A stretch of 9,283 nucleotides of DNA from Spirochaetales bacterium (GTDB lineage: Bacteria; Spirochaetota; Spirochaetia; SZUA-6). The notes below the pieces were generated by a model, which searched no databases, was not told the DNA's origin, and worked only from the letters and a program-made list of their open reading frames with translations. The stretch spans positions 1 to 9,283 of the forward strand of contig QILZ01000283.1 of assembly GCA_003233545.1 (NCBI GenBank). Direction: 5' to 3'. This document shows positions 1 to 5,471 of the stretch, in pieces; the stretch's first letter is position 1; every line of letters begins with the position of its first letter. The translations under genes were made by a program, and so were the position numbers.

Positions 1-266
1 TATCAATGACAATACTAAATTGAAGAATTACTGCACACAACAAAAAATATAGTGCATTTGGCCTATAGTACTGAATATGAATATGATAGCAATAAATAAA
101 CATATTATTAAATTGAAAATATGGAACGTTAAAATGCCAAACGCACCATATTCAAACCGTTGAGAAGGAAGATATAGAAAAAATATCTAACAAAACGCTG
201 GGGCAGATTTTTGTTTTTGTCACCCTTCTTGCAAAAAGTGTGGTATAATTGTTAGCGGTAAAGCAG
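1..266. other. AT-rich region without a gene
   Basis: No reading frame here looks like a protein. The stretch is very AT-rich and contains an imperfect inverted repeat (arms 45-62 and 136-153, listed separately). An extended -10-like element, TGGTATAAT, lies at 241-249, but I see no well-spaced -35 and no plus-strand gene follows it. Its position beside a transposon ATPase remnant suggests non-coding mobile-element or intergenic debris. Confidence 0.5.
45..153. repeat. Imperfect 18-nt inverted repeat, possible MITE or hairpin
   Basis: The left arm AAATATAGTGCATTTGGC (45-62) matches the reverse complement of the right arm GCCAAACGCACCATATTC (136-153) at 15 of 18 positions, with a 73-nt AT-rich spacer. 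All three differences are A/G. In a minus-strand RNA they would be G-U wobble pairs, so the 18-bp stem would be continuous. No convincing target-site duplication flanks it. It could be the terminal repeats of a small non-autonomous element, a structured RNA, or the end of a decayed insertion sequence. Confidence 0.4.
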
Positions 267-648
267 CTATCCTATCATGTTCCCCGCCGGCTGAAGTTTC
301 CTCGACTTGCTTGTTGTAATTTCCCCAACTTGATGCAAAACATTTCCTCTTGTAAGCAGCAGGAATTTCCGCAGGTAACTCTTGCGGAAATTCCTATCTT
401 CGATAGTTAAGAGAAATAAGAGACGAGCAATTCCGTGGGTGCGTTTGTAGATTTCTATTTTTGCTGCATCGGAGAAGAGTTTTTCATCCCGGTGGACCAG
501 CTTTATGCAACGGTCGATGTAACCGCCCGTCCCTTCGATGCTCATCCCCGATAGATTGTGCGATAATCGGATGCGGGCACGGAGTGAGTCAAAATGAGAA
601 AAGATAGAGAATGATACGTAACTCCTGGCTGAGCGTCAACGTTCTTTA
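267..648 (-). pseudogene. Remnant of an ExeA/TniB-like transposon AAA ATPase
   Basis: The minus strand retains the C-terminal lid region of an ExeA/TniB-type AAA ATPase, the helper ATPase that accompanies many DDE transposases. Segments seen in order are FDSLRARIRLSHNLSGMS, then GYIDRCIKL, then DEKLFSDAAKIEIYKRTHGI followed by ARL. This matches the family pattern of LRQRI...L.GLS..E...YI...L, then LFTDEA...I...T.GIPR. The homology runs upstream of the only ATG (545), so that ATG is not a true start. An AQPG segment resembling the family's GQPEL lies in the next frame at about 640, implying a one-base frameshift near 600. Walker A and B motifs are not found upstream, and the tail after ARL (stop at 267) does not look like the family. 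Family members are about 260-350 residues. It is almost certainly non-functional; no partner transposase is visible. Confidence 0.6.
361..395. repeat. Perfect 13-bp hairpin inside the ATPase remnant
   Basis: AGGAATTTCCGCA (361-373) and TGCGGAAATTCCT (383-395) are exact reverse complements around a 9-nt loop. There is no T-run on either side, so it is not a standard intrinsic terminator. It starts roughly nine codons after the point where ATPase similarity ends, so it may be an inserted palindromic unit or mark a rearrangement joint. Confidence 0.6.
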
Positions 649-795
649 AGCGTGAAGCGAAGAAACACCATACAAAGTACCATAGGAAGATAAGAAAACT
701 TATAGATCTATACGCTGCCCGCCATCAATAACGCCCGGCACAATAGCGGCTGAGAGCGGTCGCTTATATTTTACTATATTTCTTAAAATAAAATC
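649..795. other. Non-coding stretch with a palindrome and a GC-rich patch
   Basis: No supportable gene. It contains a perfect 12-bp palindrome, TATAGATCTATA (701-712), followed by a GC-rich patch (about 713-765) that contrasts with the AT-rich surroundings and may be foreign debris linked to the adjacent transposon remnant. The last part is AT-rich and leads into the Rrf2 promoter. Confidence 0.4.
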
Positions 796-796
796 A

Positions 797-824
797 TTGA
801 CAAAAGGTATAATTTGTATTAAAT
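797..824 (+). promoter_or_regulatory. Candidate promoter of the Rrf2 cassette
   Basis: A perfect -35 hexamer TTGACA (797-802) is followed after 16 bases by a -10-like TTAAAT (819-824). A second -10-like TATAAT (808-813) lies too close to the TTGACA to pair with it, and its own -35 position is only AAAATA. The promoter sits 44-71 bases before the Rrf2 start codon and directly abuts the palindromic operator. Confidence 0.55.
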
Positions 825-826
825 CA

Positions 827-850
827 TTAGTACGATACTAATTTAGTATC
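827..850. promoter_or_regulatory. Candidate Rrf2 operator: two overlapping palindromes
   Basis: TTAGTA-CGA-TACTAA (827-841) and GATACTA-ATT-TAGTATC (834-850) are both perfect inverted repeats, and they share the central TACTA half-site. The three half-sites lie just downstream of the -10 and before the ribosome binding site, where a bound dimer would block transcription. Rrf2-family regulators commonly bind palindromes of this size at their own promoters, so autorepression is the likely use. The assignment to this protein is inferred from position. Confidence 0.6.
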
Positions 851-867
851 ATTTACAGGCGGTAAAA

Positions 868-1299
868 ATGAAATTGCTAACAAGGAATACGGATTATGCC
901 GTTAGGGCGCTTTCCTACATCGCCATGGAAAATGGAAGGACAATAACGGTTGCCGAGTTATCAGAAGAGTTAAAAATCTCCTGGTCATTTTTAAGAAAGA
1001 TTCTGCAGATTCTAAGTCGTGAAGGCTTAGTTTTTTCCATTAAAGGGAAAGGCGGAGGTTTTAGACTGGCACAACCGGCAAACAGGATATTTTTACTCGA
1101 CCTTATCAGAATATTTCAGGGCCTGATCCGGCTTAATGCATGTATTATAAATAATACAGCATGTCCTAATATCAGAATATGTATATTAAAAAAGAAAATA
1201 GATATCATCGAGAAATCAATTATCTCAGAGCTGCATCCGGTGACACTTGAAACCTTATTAAATCAACAAAATGAATTACTTCACCTGCAAACAATATAG
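868..1299 (+). CDS. Rrf2-family transcriptional regulator, Fe-S type
   Basis: A 143-residue Rrf2-family winged-helix DNA-binding protein, the usual family length. The N-terminus (MKLLTRNTDYAVRAL) is the typical Rrf2 opening helix. A helix-turn-helix covers about residues 26-50, and the wing has the GKGGGFRLA signature (60-68). Cysteines C92, C99 and C105 (spacing C-x6-C-x5-C) match the cluster-binding cysteines of IscR/NsrR-type members, which ligate an Fe-S cluster and sense cluster status, NO or redox state. Which signal is used here cannot be read from the sequence. The start is supported by AGGCGG at 857-862, five bases before the ATG. It leads a cassette whose next gene starts 33 bases downstream, and overlapping palindromes in its promoter suggest autoregulation. 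Confidence 0.9.
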   Translation: MKLLTRNTDYAVRALSYIAMENGRTITVAELSEELKISWSFLRKILQILSREGLVFSIKGKGGGFRLAQPANRIFLLDLIRIFQGLIRLNACIINNTACPNIRICILKKKIDIIEKSIISELHPVTLETLLNQQNELLHLQTI

Positions 1300-1332
1300 C
1301 TGTAAAAAAGGATAAGAAGGAGGAAATTATCA

Positions 1333-2052
1333 ATGCATGTAGTATGTCCGGGTGCCCGTCTTCTAAGACAACCGAAACCTGAGATATTCGATTGTCCTTT
1401 CTGCGGAGAGGAAGTTGAAATATGGACAGATGAAATAAAGGCGGTATGCCCGAAATGTAAAAAAACCGTCTTTAAAGATCAGAACCAGAGCTGTCTTGAA
1501 TGGTGTAAACTGGCAAAGGAATGTGTAGGTGAAAGCGCATACAATACATATATGGAGAACAGAAATATGACAATTAAAGAGAAGCTTTTAAAAGAACTTG
1601 TAAATAACTTCGGAGATGATGAAAAGCGGATCAACCATGCGAAAAAGGTATTAAAATATGCCGAACAGCTTCTTGCTGAAGAAAATGGGGACTGGCATAT
1701 TGTTATACCGGCTGCGATTCTTCACGATATCGGTATAAAGGCTGCCGAAGAAAAGTATGGTTCGGCGGCAGGGAAATATCAGGAAAAGGAAGGTCCTCCG
1801 ATTGCAAAAAAAATCCTCTTTAAACTTGGACTTAAATTGGAAGATGTGGAGGAAATATGCCAAATTATAGCTCATCATCATTCTCCGGGTATTATCGATA
1901 CAGATAATTTTAAGATTCTGTATGATGCAGACTGGCTTGTAAATATTAAGGATGAGGTAAAAACAGATGATAAATCCAAACTGAAGAGAATAATAAATAA
2001 GGTGTTTCTGACAGATACAGGCAGAAAGACAGCAATGGAAATATATCTTTAA
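1333..2052 (+). CDS. HD-domain phosphohydrolase-like protein with N-terminal zinc ribbon
   Basis: A 239-residue two-part cytoplasmic protein. Residues 1-72 are cysteine-rich: C5, then two zinc-ribbon knuckles (C21/C24 and C39/C42), then C54, C58 and C64 in CLEWCKLAKEC. Residues 80-239 form an HD domain with metal-ligand candidates H102, the H131-D132 doublet in ILHDIG, the H181-H183 run in IIAHHHSPG, and D198 or D200 in LYDADWL. HD proteins are metal-dependent phosphohydrolases, often acting on nucleotides or signalling nucleotides; the substrate here is unknown. A strong AAGGAGG (1317-1323) nine bases before the ATG fixes the start. It sits between the Rrf2 regulator and the ferredoxin gene, suggesting a role in the same response. 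The cysteines after the ribbon could bind zinc or an Fe-S cluster and gate the HD domain. Confidence 0.8.
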   Translation: MHVVCPGARLLRQPKPEIFDCPFCGEEVEIWTDEIKAVCPKCKKTVFKDQNQSCLEWCKLAKECVGESAYNTYMENRNMTIKEKLLKELVNNFGDDEKRINHAKKVLKYAEQLLAEENGDWHIVIPAAILHDIGIKAAEEKYGSAAGKYQEKEGPPIAKKILFKLGLKLEDVEEICQIIAHHHSPGIIDTDNFKILYDADWLVNIKDEVKTDDKSKLKRIINKVFLTDTGRKTAMEIYL

Positions 2053-2095
2053 AAAAGAATGATTTATTTTATTAGATAATACAGGGGAAGTTTAA

Positions 2096-2920
2096 ATGAA
2101 AAGACAGATAATTCAAATCGATGAAAGTAAATGCAACGGGTGCGGACTCTGTATACCGAACTGTCCCGAAGGGGCACTTCAGGTAATCGATGGAAAAGTA
2201 CGGCTTATCAGTGATCTTTTCTGTGATGGTCTCGGAGCATGTATAGGTCACTGCCCTGAAGGAGCAATTACTATCGAGGAGCGCGAAGCCGAAGCTTATG
2301 ATGAAAATAAAGTTATGAAAAACATTATACCGCAAGGAAAAAATGTAATAATCGCTCACCTGAGGCACCTTATGGAACATGGAGAAAAAGAGTATTTGCA
2401 GAAAGCACTCGATACCTTAAAGGAGGAAAATATTATGATTCCAGAAGAACGTTATAATGGCTGTCCCGGTACAAAGTCAATAAACCTTTCGGAAAACAAC
2501 GCTGAAAATAACCGGGAACCGGATACCGGACCTGTCCGCTCGGAGCTGATTAACTGGCCGGTACAGATGCACTTGATCTCGCCGCGTGCACCCTATTTTA
2601 AGGGAAAGGATGTTCTGTTATCAGCAGACTGCGCGGCATACAGCCTCGGAGATTTTCACAGAAGATATTTAAAGGGAAAGAGTCTCATAATAGCATGTCC
2701 CAAACTCGATACCGGCCAGGAGATATACCTCGAAAAACTTACAGCACTTATAGATATGGCAAAGATAAATACACTGACCGTAATGACAATGGAAGTTCCC
2801 TGCTGTAACGGACTATTAAACCTTGCACAGCGTGCCGTTGCGGGCGCTGAAGGCAAGATACCCTTAAAATGGATCGTTGTCAGCGTCGGGGGTGAGGTTT
2901 TAAAAGAAGAATGGGTTTAA
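2096..2920 (+). CDS. Ferredoxin-type Fe-S protein with C-terminal cysteine domain
   Basis: A 274-residue soluble protein. The N-terminus is a two-motif ferredoxin domain: C13-x2-C16-x2-C19-x3-C23P, then C43-x5-C49-x3-C53P. The second motif has Leu at position 46 where a classical 4Fe-4S site has Cys, so that site may hold a 3Fe-4S cluster or a cluster with a non-cysteine ligand. After a linker (about 70-150) comes a domain with ADCAAYSLGDFH (178-189), CPKLD (201-205) and EVPCCNG (233-239), whose cysteines could bind another metal centre. I know this layout from uncharacterised anaerobe proteins annotated only as 4Fe-4S binding; its reaction is unknown to me. AGGGGA precedes the start. It lies 43 bases after the HD gene and 45 before the DUF1858 gene, so co-transcription is likely. 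Confidence 0.8.
   Translation: MKRQIIQIDESKCNGCGLCIPNCPEGALQVIDGKVRLISDLFCDGLGACIGHCPEGAITIEEREAEAYDENKVMKNIIPQGKNVIIAHLRHLMEHGEKEYLQKALDTLKEENIMIPEERYNGCPGTKSINLSENNAENNREPDTGPVRSELINWPVQMHLISPRAPYFKGKDVLLSADCAAYSLGDFHRRYLKGKSLIIACPKLDTGQEIYLEKLTALIDMAKINTLTVMTMEVPCCNGLLNLAQRAVAGAEGKIPLKWIVVSVGGEVLKEEWV
2421..2437 (+). promoter_or_regulatory. Internal ribosome binding site and in-frame ATG in the ferredoxin gene
   Basis: AGGAGG (2421-2426), within AAAGGAGGA, lies eight bases before an in-frame ATG (2435-2437, Met114). It is a stronger Shine-Dalgarno than that of the gene's own start. Use of it would yield a 161-residue product carrying the C-terminal cysteine domain without the ferredoxin domain. 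The codons also make sense as Leu-Lys-Glu-Glu, so chance is possible. Confidence 0.35.
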
Positions 2921-2965
2921 CCCTGTTATAAGAAATGATTTTAAAGGGGGAAAAGGGGCTTTTAA

Positions 2966-3211
2966 ATGAAAAAACTTGATCCGGAAAAGTCAATATATGA
3001 ATTAACCGAAGAATACCCGGAACTCATCGACATCCTTAAAGATATCGGTTTCCCGGGTATAAAAAATCCACTTGTACGGAAAACAATCGGTAAAAGAATG
3101 ACCCTGTCAGGAGGTTGTTTAAGACAGGGCAAAGACACAGCCGAAGTTTTTAAAAAACTAGGGAAATCGGGATTTAAAATTGTAAATATTTCAAAAACAA
3201 CATCTCAATGA
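2966..3211 (+). CDS. DUF1858 (ScdA_N-like) small protein
   Basis: An 81-residue free-standing DUF1858-type domain. The opening LDPEKSIYELTEEYPELIDI and the following LKDIGFPGI..P..RKTIG match the helical domain found at the N-terminus of DUF438 hemerythrin-like proteins and of ScdA/RIC Fe-S repair proteins. In those proteins it precedes a di-iron domain acting in NO or oxidative damage repair; here no such partner domain follows. One cysteine, C51, lies in the GGCLRQGKD segment, where a helix cap is expected. AAGGGG upstream supports the ATG. It is probably the last gene of the Rrf2 cassette, since the next gene is 99 bases away. Its presence is the best hint that the cassette responds to NO or Fe-S stress, but this is inference. 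Confidence 0.75.
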   Translation: MKKLDPEKSIYELTEEYPELIDILKDIGFPGIKNPLVRKTIGKRMTLSGGCLRQGKDTAEVFKKLGKSGFKIVNISKTTSQ

Positions 3212-3276
3212 CACAGCCTGAACTTAAGCAATAACAATGTTAAAACAACCTAATACTATTTTCCAAAAACGATCCC

Positions 3277-3305
3277 TTGCAAAAGATGATAAGTTTAATT
3301 AACAT
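3277..3305 (+). promoter_or_regulatory. Weak candidate promoter before the CCxHH membrane protein
   Basis: TTGCAA (3277-3282) and TAACAT (3300-3305) are separated by 17 bases. A transcript from them would start at about the ATG at 3311, and no Shine-Dalgarno is visible before that ATG. A leaderless mRNA would explain both facts, but the hexamers are imperfect in an AT-rich gap. Confidence 0.25.
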
Positions 3306-3310
3306 TACTG

Positions 3311-3901
3311 ATGCTTAAAGAATCACAGAAGGAATATAATAGGCTGCACCTTATAAGGAAACCTGTATTATCGGGTGTTACTGCGGGAGCAGCATTGTTA
3401 TTGATATATTTCCTGGTGCTGACATTTGCGAATTCCTTTCGACATGCATTAGAACAGTTTGGAGAGATGTGGTACTGGGTAATTCTTCTTGTTGCCGGAT
3501 TCGGAACGCAGGTAGGTCTATACACTTTTATACGTATGTCATTGAAGCTTAGAAAAGAATCGGGGATTGCCGCTTCCTCGGTAGCCGCGGCAGGAGGAAT
3601 ATCTACAACATCGATGGTCGCCTGCTGCGCACATCATGTAACCGATTTTTTGCCGATACTCGGAATATCAGCTGCGATGATCTTTTTTAATCAATTTCAG
3701 AACCTATTTATTATTACAGGCGTCTTATCTAATGTGATAGGAATTAATTTGATGTTAAAAATAATTCAGGAACATAACTTGTATCAAAAAGGAACTGGTA
3801 TTTTTTCTGTTGCTATGAAAGTTAATATGAAAAAAACACTCTACGTTACCGGCATTTTCAGCTTTCTCACTTTCTTAGTGACACTATATATAAGTTTGTA
3901 A
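3311..3901 (+). CDS. Multi-pass membrane protein with CCxHH motif
   Basis: A 196-residue integral membrane protein with probable membrane segments at about 18-41, 53-75, 104-126, 130-150 and 175-195. The third carries C105-C106-A-H108-H109 followed by D112, a cluster suited to soft-metal binding such as copper, zinc or mercury. The motif VACCAHHVTDFLPILG resembles uncharacterised membrane proteins in other bacteria; I do not recognise a named family. An in-frame TAA lies close upstream, so ATG 3311 (or a nearby CTG/TTG) is the start. There is no clear ribosome binding site, which is odd for an operon leader. The next gene follows after 14 bases and encodes an anchored outside-facing protein, so the two probably work together at the membrane. 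Metal transport or sensing is a guess from the motif. Confidence 0.7.
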   Translation: MLKESQKEYNRLHLIRKPVLSGVTAGAALLLIYFLVLTFANSFRHALEQFGEMWYWVILLVAGFGTQVGLYTFIRMSLKLRKESGIAASSVAAAGGISTTSMVACCAHHVTDFLPILGISAAMIFFNQFQNLFIITGVLSNVIGINLMLKIIQEHNLYQKGTGIFSVAMKVNMKKTLYVTGIFSFLTFLVTLYISL

Positions 3902-3915
3902 AGAGGTATAAATAA

Positions 3916-4401
3916 ATGAAGTTAAACAAGATTCTGTTATTGGGATTAGCCATTCTAATTGGTGCGGGGTTAATATATGCAGTCATGAAAGTTCCAAAAA
4001 CCCTATTCGATGCAAAAGCAACTGCCAGGGCATATGAGACACAGAAAACGGAAAATACCTCCATGAACAATCCGGGGTTTAAATTGTTTCGTTCAGGGAG
4101 TATGGGCAGCGGCGATGTTTTAATAGAATTGACCCCCAAAGAAGTTAAGGATGGAAAACTTGTAATTAAATTTGCCATTAACACCCATTCTGTAAACTTA
4201 AGCCGGTTTAATTTAAAGGAAATAGCTACCCTGAAATATGAAGAAAAAACTCTCAAGCCAATCACTGCAGACAGGTTGAGCGGACATCATTCCTCCGGGG
4301 TATTTGTATTTGATGTCGGAAAAAAAATTAATAGTTTCAGGATTAAAATTAAAGGAATCCCAAAAAATATAGAGCGGGTTTTTACATGGAATTCAGGGTA
4401 A
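3916..4401 (+). CDS. Membrane-anchored extracytoplasmic protein, histidine motifs
   Basis: A 161-residue protein with a Lys-containing N-terminus and one hydrophobic segment (about 6-24). There is no lipobox and no clear signal peptidase site, so it is probably anchored with the rest outside. A low-complexity linker (30-60) leads to a beta-rich domain from about 67 to 158. Marked motifs are NTHSVNL (89-95) and SGHHSSGVFVF (122-132), giving His91, His124 and His125 as possible ligands, and the domain ends in ERVFTW. This looks like a conserved small beta-sandwich type that I have no name for. AAGAGG eight bases before the ATG is the ribosome binding site. It is 14 bases from the CCxHH membrane protein gene and is presumably co-expressed, perhaps as an extracytoplasmic metal-binding partner. 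Confidence 0.65.
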   Translation: MKLNKILLLGLAILIGAGLIYAVMKVPKTLFDAKATARAYETQKTENTSMNNPGFKLFRSGSMGSGDVLIELTPKEVKDGKLVIKFAINTHSVNLSRFNLKEIATLKYEEKTLKPITADRLSGHHSSGVFVFDVGKKINSFRIKIKGIPKNIERVFTWNSG

Positions 4402-4437
4402 ATCTTAAGTCACAAAGGGCTTATAGTATGATGACCT

Positions 4438-5454
4438 TTACCCGACCGGCTTACTGCTGAGCATTCTTACTGTTTCGAGGCTGGCCCTTTGAAGCCTGAC
4501 CGGTGATAAATTCTTTAAAAGAAGCTCGAGATCGTCCACTACCATCTCACCGATCAGTTTATAAGCTTCCGGTATCCCTCCTGCCCTGTGACCTGACAAC
4601 AGTACATTATCGAATTCTCTTAAAACACTGTCACCCTGTAACGGCTCAACGGGAAATACATCGAGTGCAGCTTTAAAGGAGCCTTTCCCGAGGTAATAAG
4701 AAAGTGCATCGAAATCTACTAAAGACGCACGGCTTGCCAGGATAAAGACAGAGTCTTTTCCGATAAGACCCAGTTCTTTTTTCCCAAGCATTGCCTTGTT
4801 TTCCGTTGTTGCACCGGCAAGAACGAAAATTATTCTTGCTGTTTTAAGAAGTACATCGAGCGGTTCCGGCTCAGCCCCCATTTCATTTATATAATTATCA
4901 GGGAGCCAGGGATCGTGCACGGCTACCTGCATCCTGAATGGTACAAGAAGCTTTAGAAGAGCTTTCCCGACATTCCCCAAACCGATTATCCCTGCTTTCT
5001 TTCCTTTTAACAGGAAGGAATCAGTATTGGAAGCGCCTCCGAATATCTCTTTTCCGTTTCTGAACTGCTTATCAGCCAGCACTATTCCCCGTGCAAGGGA
5101 CAAGGCAAAGCCCAGGGTCATTTCCGCTACTGCCTCGGAAAAGGCAATTCCCACGTTAAGTATATAGATTCCTTTGTTCAGGCAATACTCATAATCGATG
5201 TTATGCAGAAAATTTCCCTCGACATTAATTATTGCTCTTAAATTTTCAGCCTTTTTTAGTCTTTCATGCGGAAGGTCGGTCTGGCCGACTACTGCGAAAA
5301 CCCCGGGAAGAGATTTATCCACCATTTCGGCAGGCATTCTTTCGCCTTCCCAGGAGATCACATCAAACAATGAATGCAGCCGTTCGAGATCTTTTTGTGT
5401 AAAAATCAATCCGCTGGTTCTTGGATGAGGGTCGAATAATATCTTTTTTTTCAT
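4438..5454 (-). CDS. D-2-hydroxyacid dehydrogenase, NAD-dependent
   Basis: A 338-residue cytoplasmic enzyme of the D-isomer-specific 2-hydroxyacid dehydrogenase family, normal length. It should interconvert a 2-hydroxy acid and a 2-keto acid. The Rossmann motif is GLGNVG (158-163), with D181 ending the second strand (VHDPW), which favours NAD over NADP. The catalytic triad is present: R242 in ASRASLVD, E270 in FPVEP and H289 in LSGHRAGG. The Arg loop reads SRAS rather than the common GRG, and the His loop reads GHRAGG rather than TPH.AG, so it belongs to a less-studied branch. AAGGGG lies 11-12 bases before the start. It is the last gene of the sugar operon, 17 bases after the ROK gene, and may reduce or oxidise an acid derived from the sugar. 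The true substrate is unknown. Confidence 0.88.
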   Translation of the reverse strand: MKKKILFDPHPRTSGLIFTQKDLERLHSLFDVISWEGERMPAEMVDKSLPGVFAVVGQTDLPHERLKKAENLRAIINVEGNFLHNIDYEYCLNKGIYILNVGIAFSEAVAEMTLGFALSLARGIVLADKQFRNGKEIFGGASNTDSFLLKGKKAGIIGLGNVGKALLKLLVPFRMQVAVHDPWLPDNYINEMGAEPEPLDVLLKTARIIFVLAGATTENKAMLGKKELGLIGKDSVFILASRASLVDFDALSYYLGKGSFKAALDVFPVEPLQGDSVLREFDNVLLSGHRAGGIPEAYKLIGEMVVDDLELLLKNLSPVRLQRASLETVRMLSSKPVG

Positions 5455-5471
5455 AGTAAAATATACCCCTT

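Noticed and set aside
241..249. Extended -10 element TGGTATAAT as a promoter
   Set aside because: The nearest -35-like TTGTCA is 21 bases away and no plus-strand gene follows, so it is more likely chance in AT-rich DNA.
702..847. Minus-strand open frame of about 48 codons ending in a protein-like stretch (PLSAAIVPGVIDGG)
   Set aside because: It has no ATG start, overlaps the Rrf2 promoter and operator, and matches no family that I can name. It may be debris, but a gene cannot be supported.
1567..2052. Internal start of the HD protein at Met79, just before the HD domain
   Set aside because: Only a weak GGAGA precedes it, while the upstream start has a near-perfect AAGGAGG, so a second product is not supported.
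2072..2380. Minus-strand 102-codon open frame
   Set aside because: It is antisense to the ferredoxin cysteine motifs, which clearly belong to the plus-strand gene.
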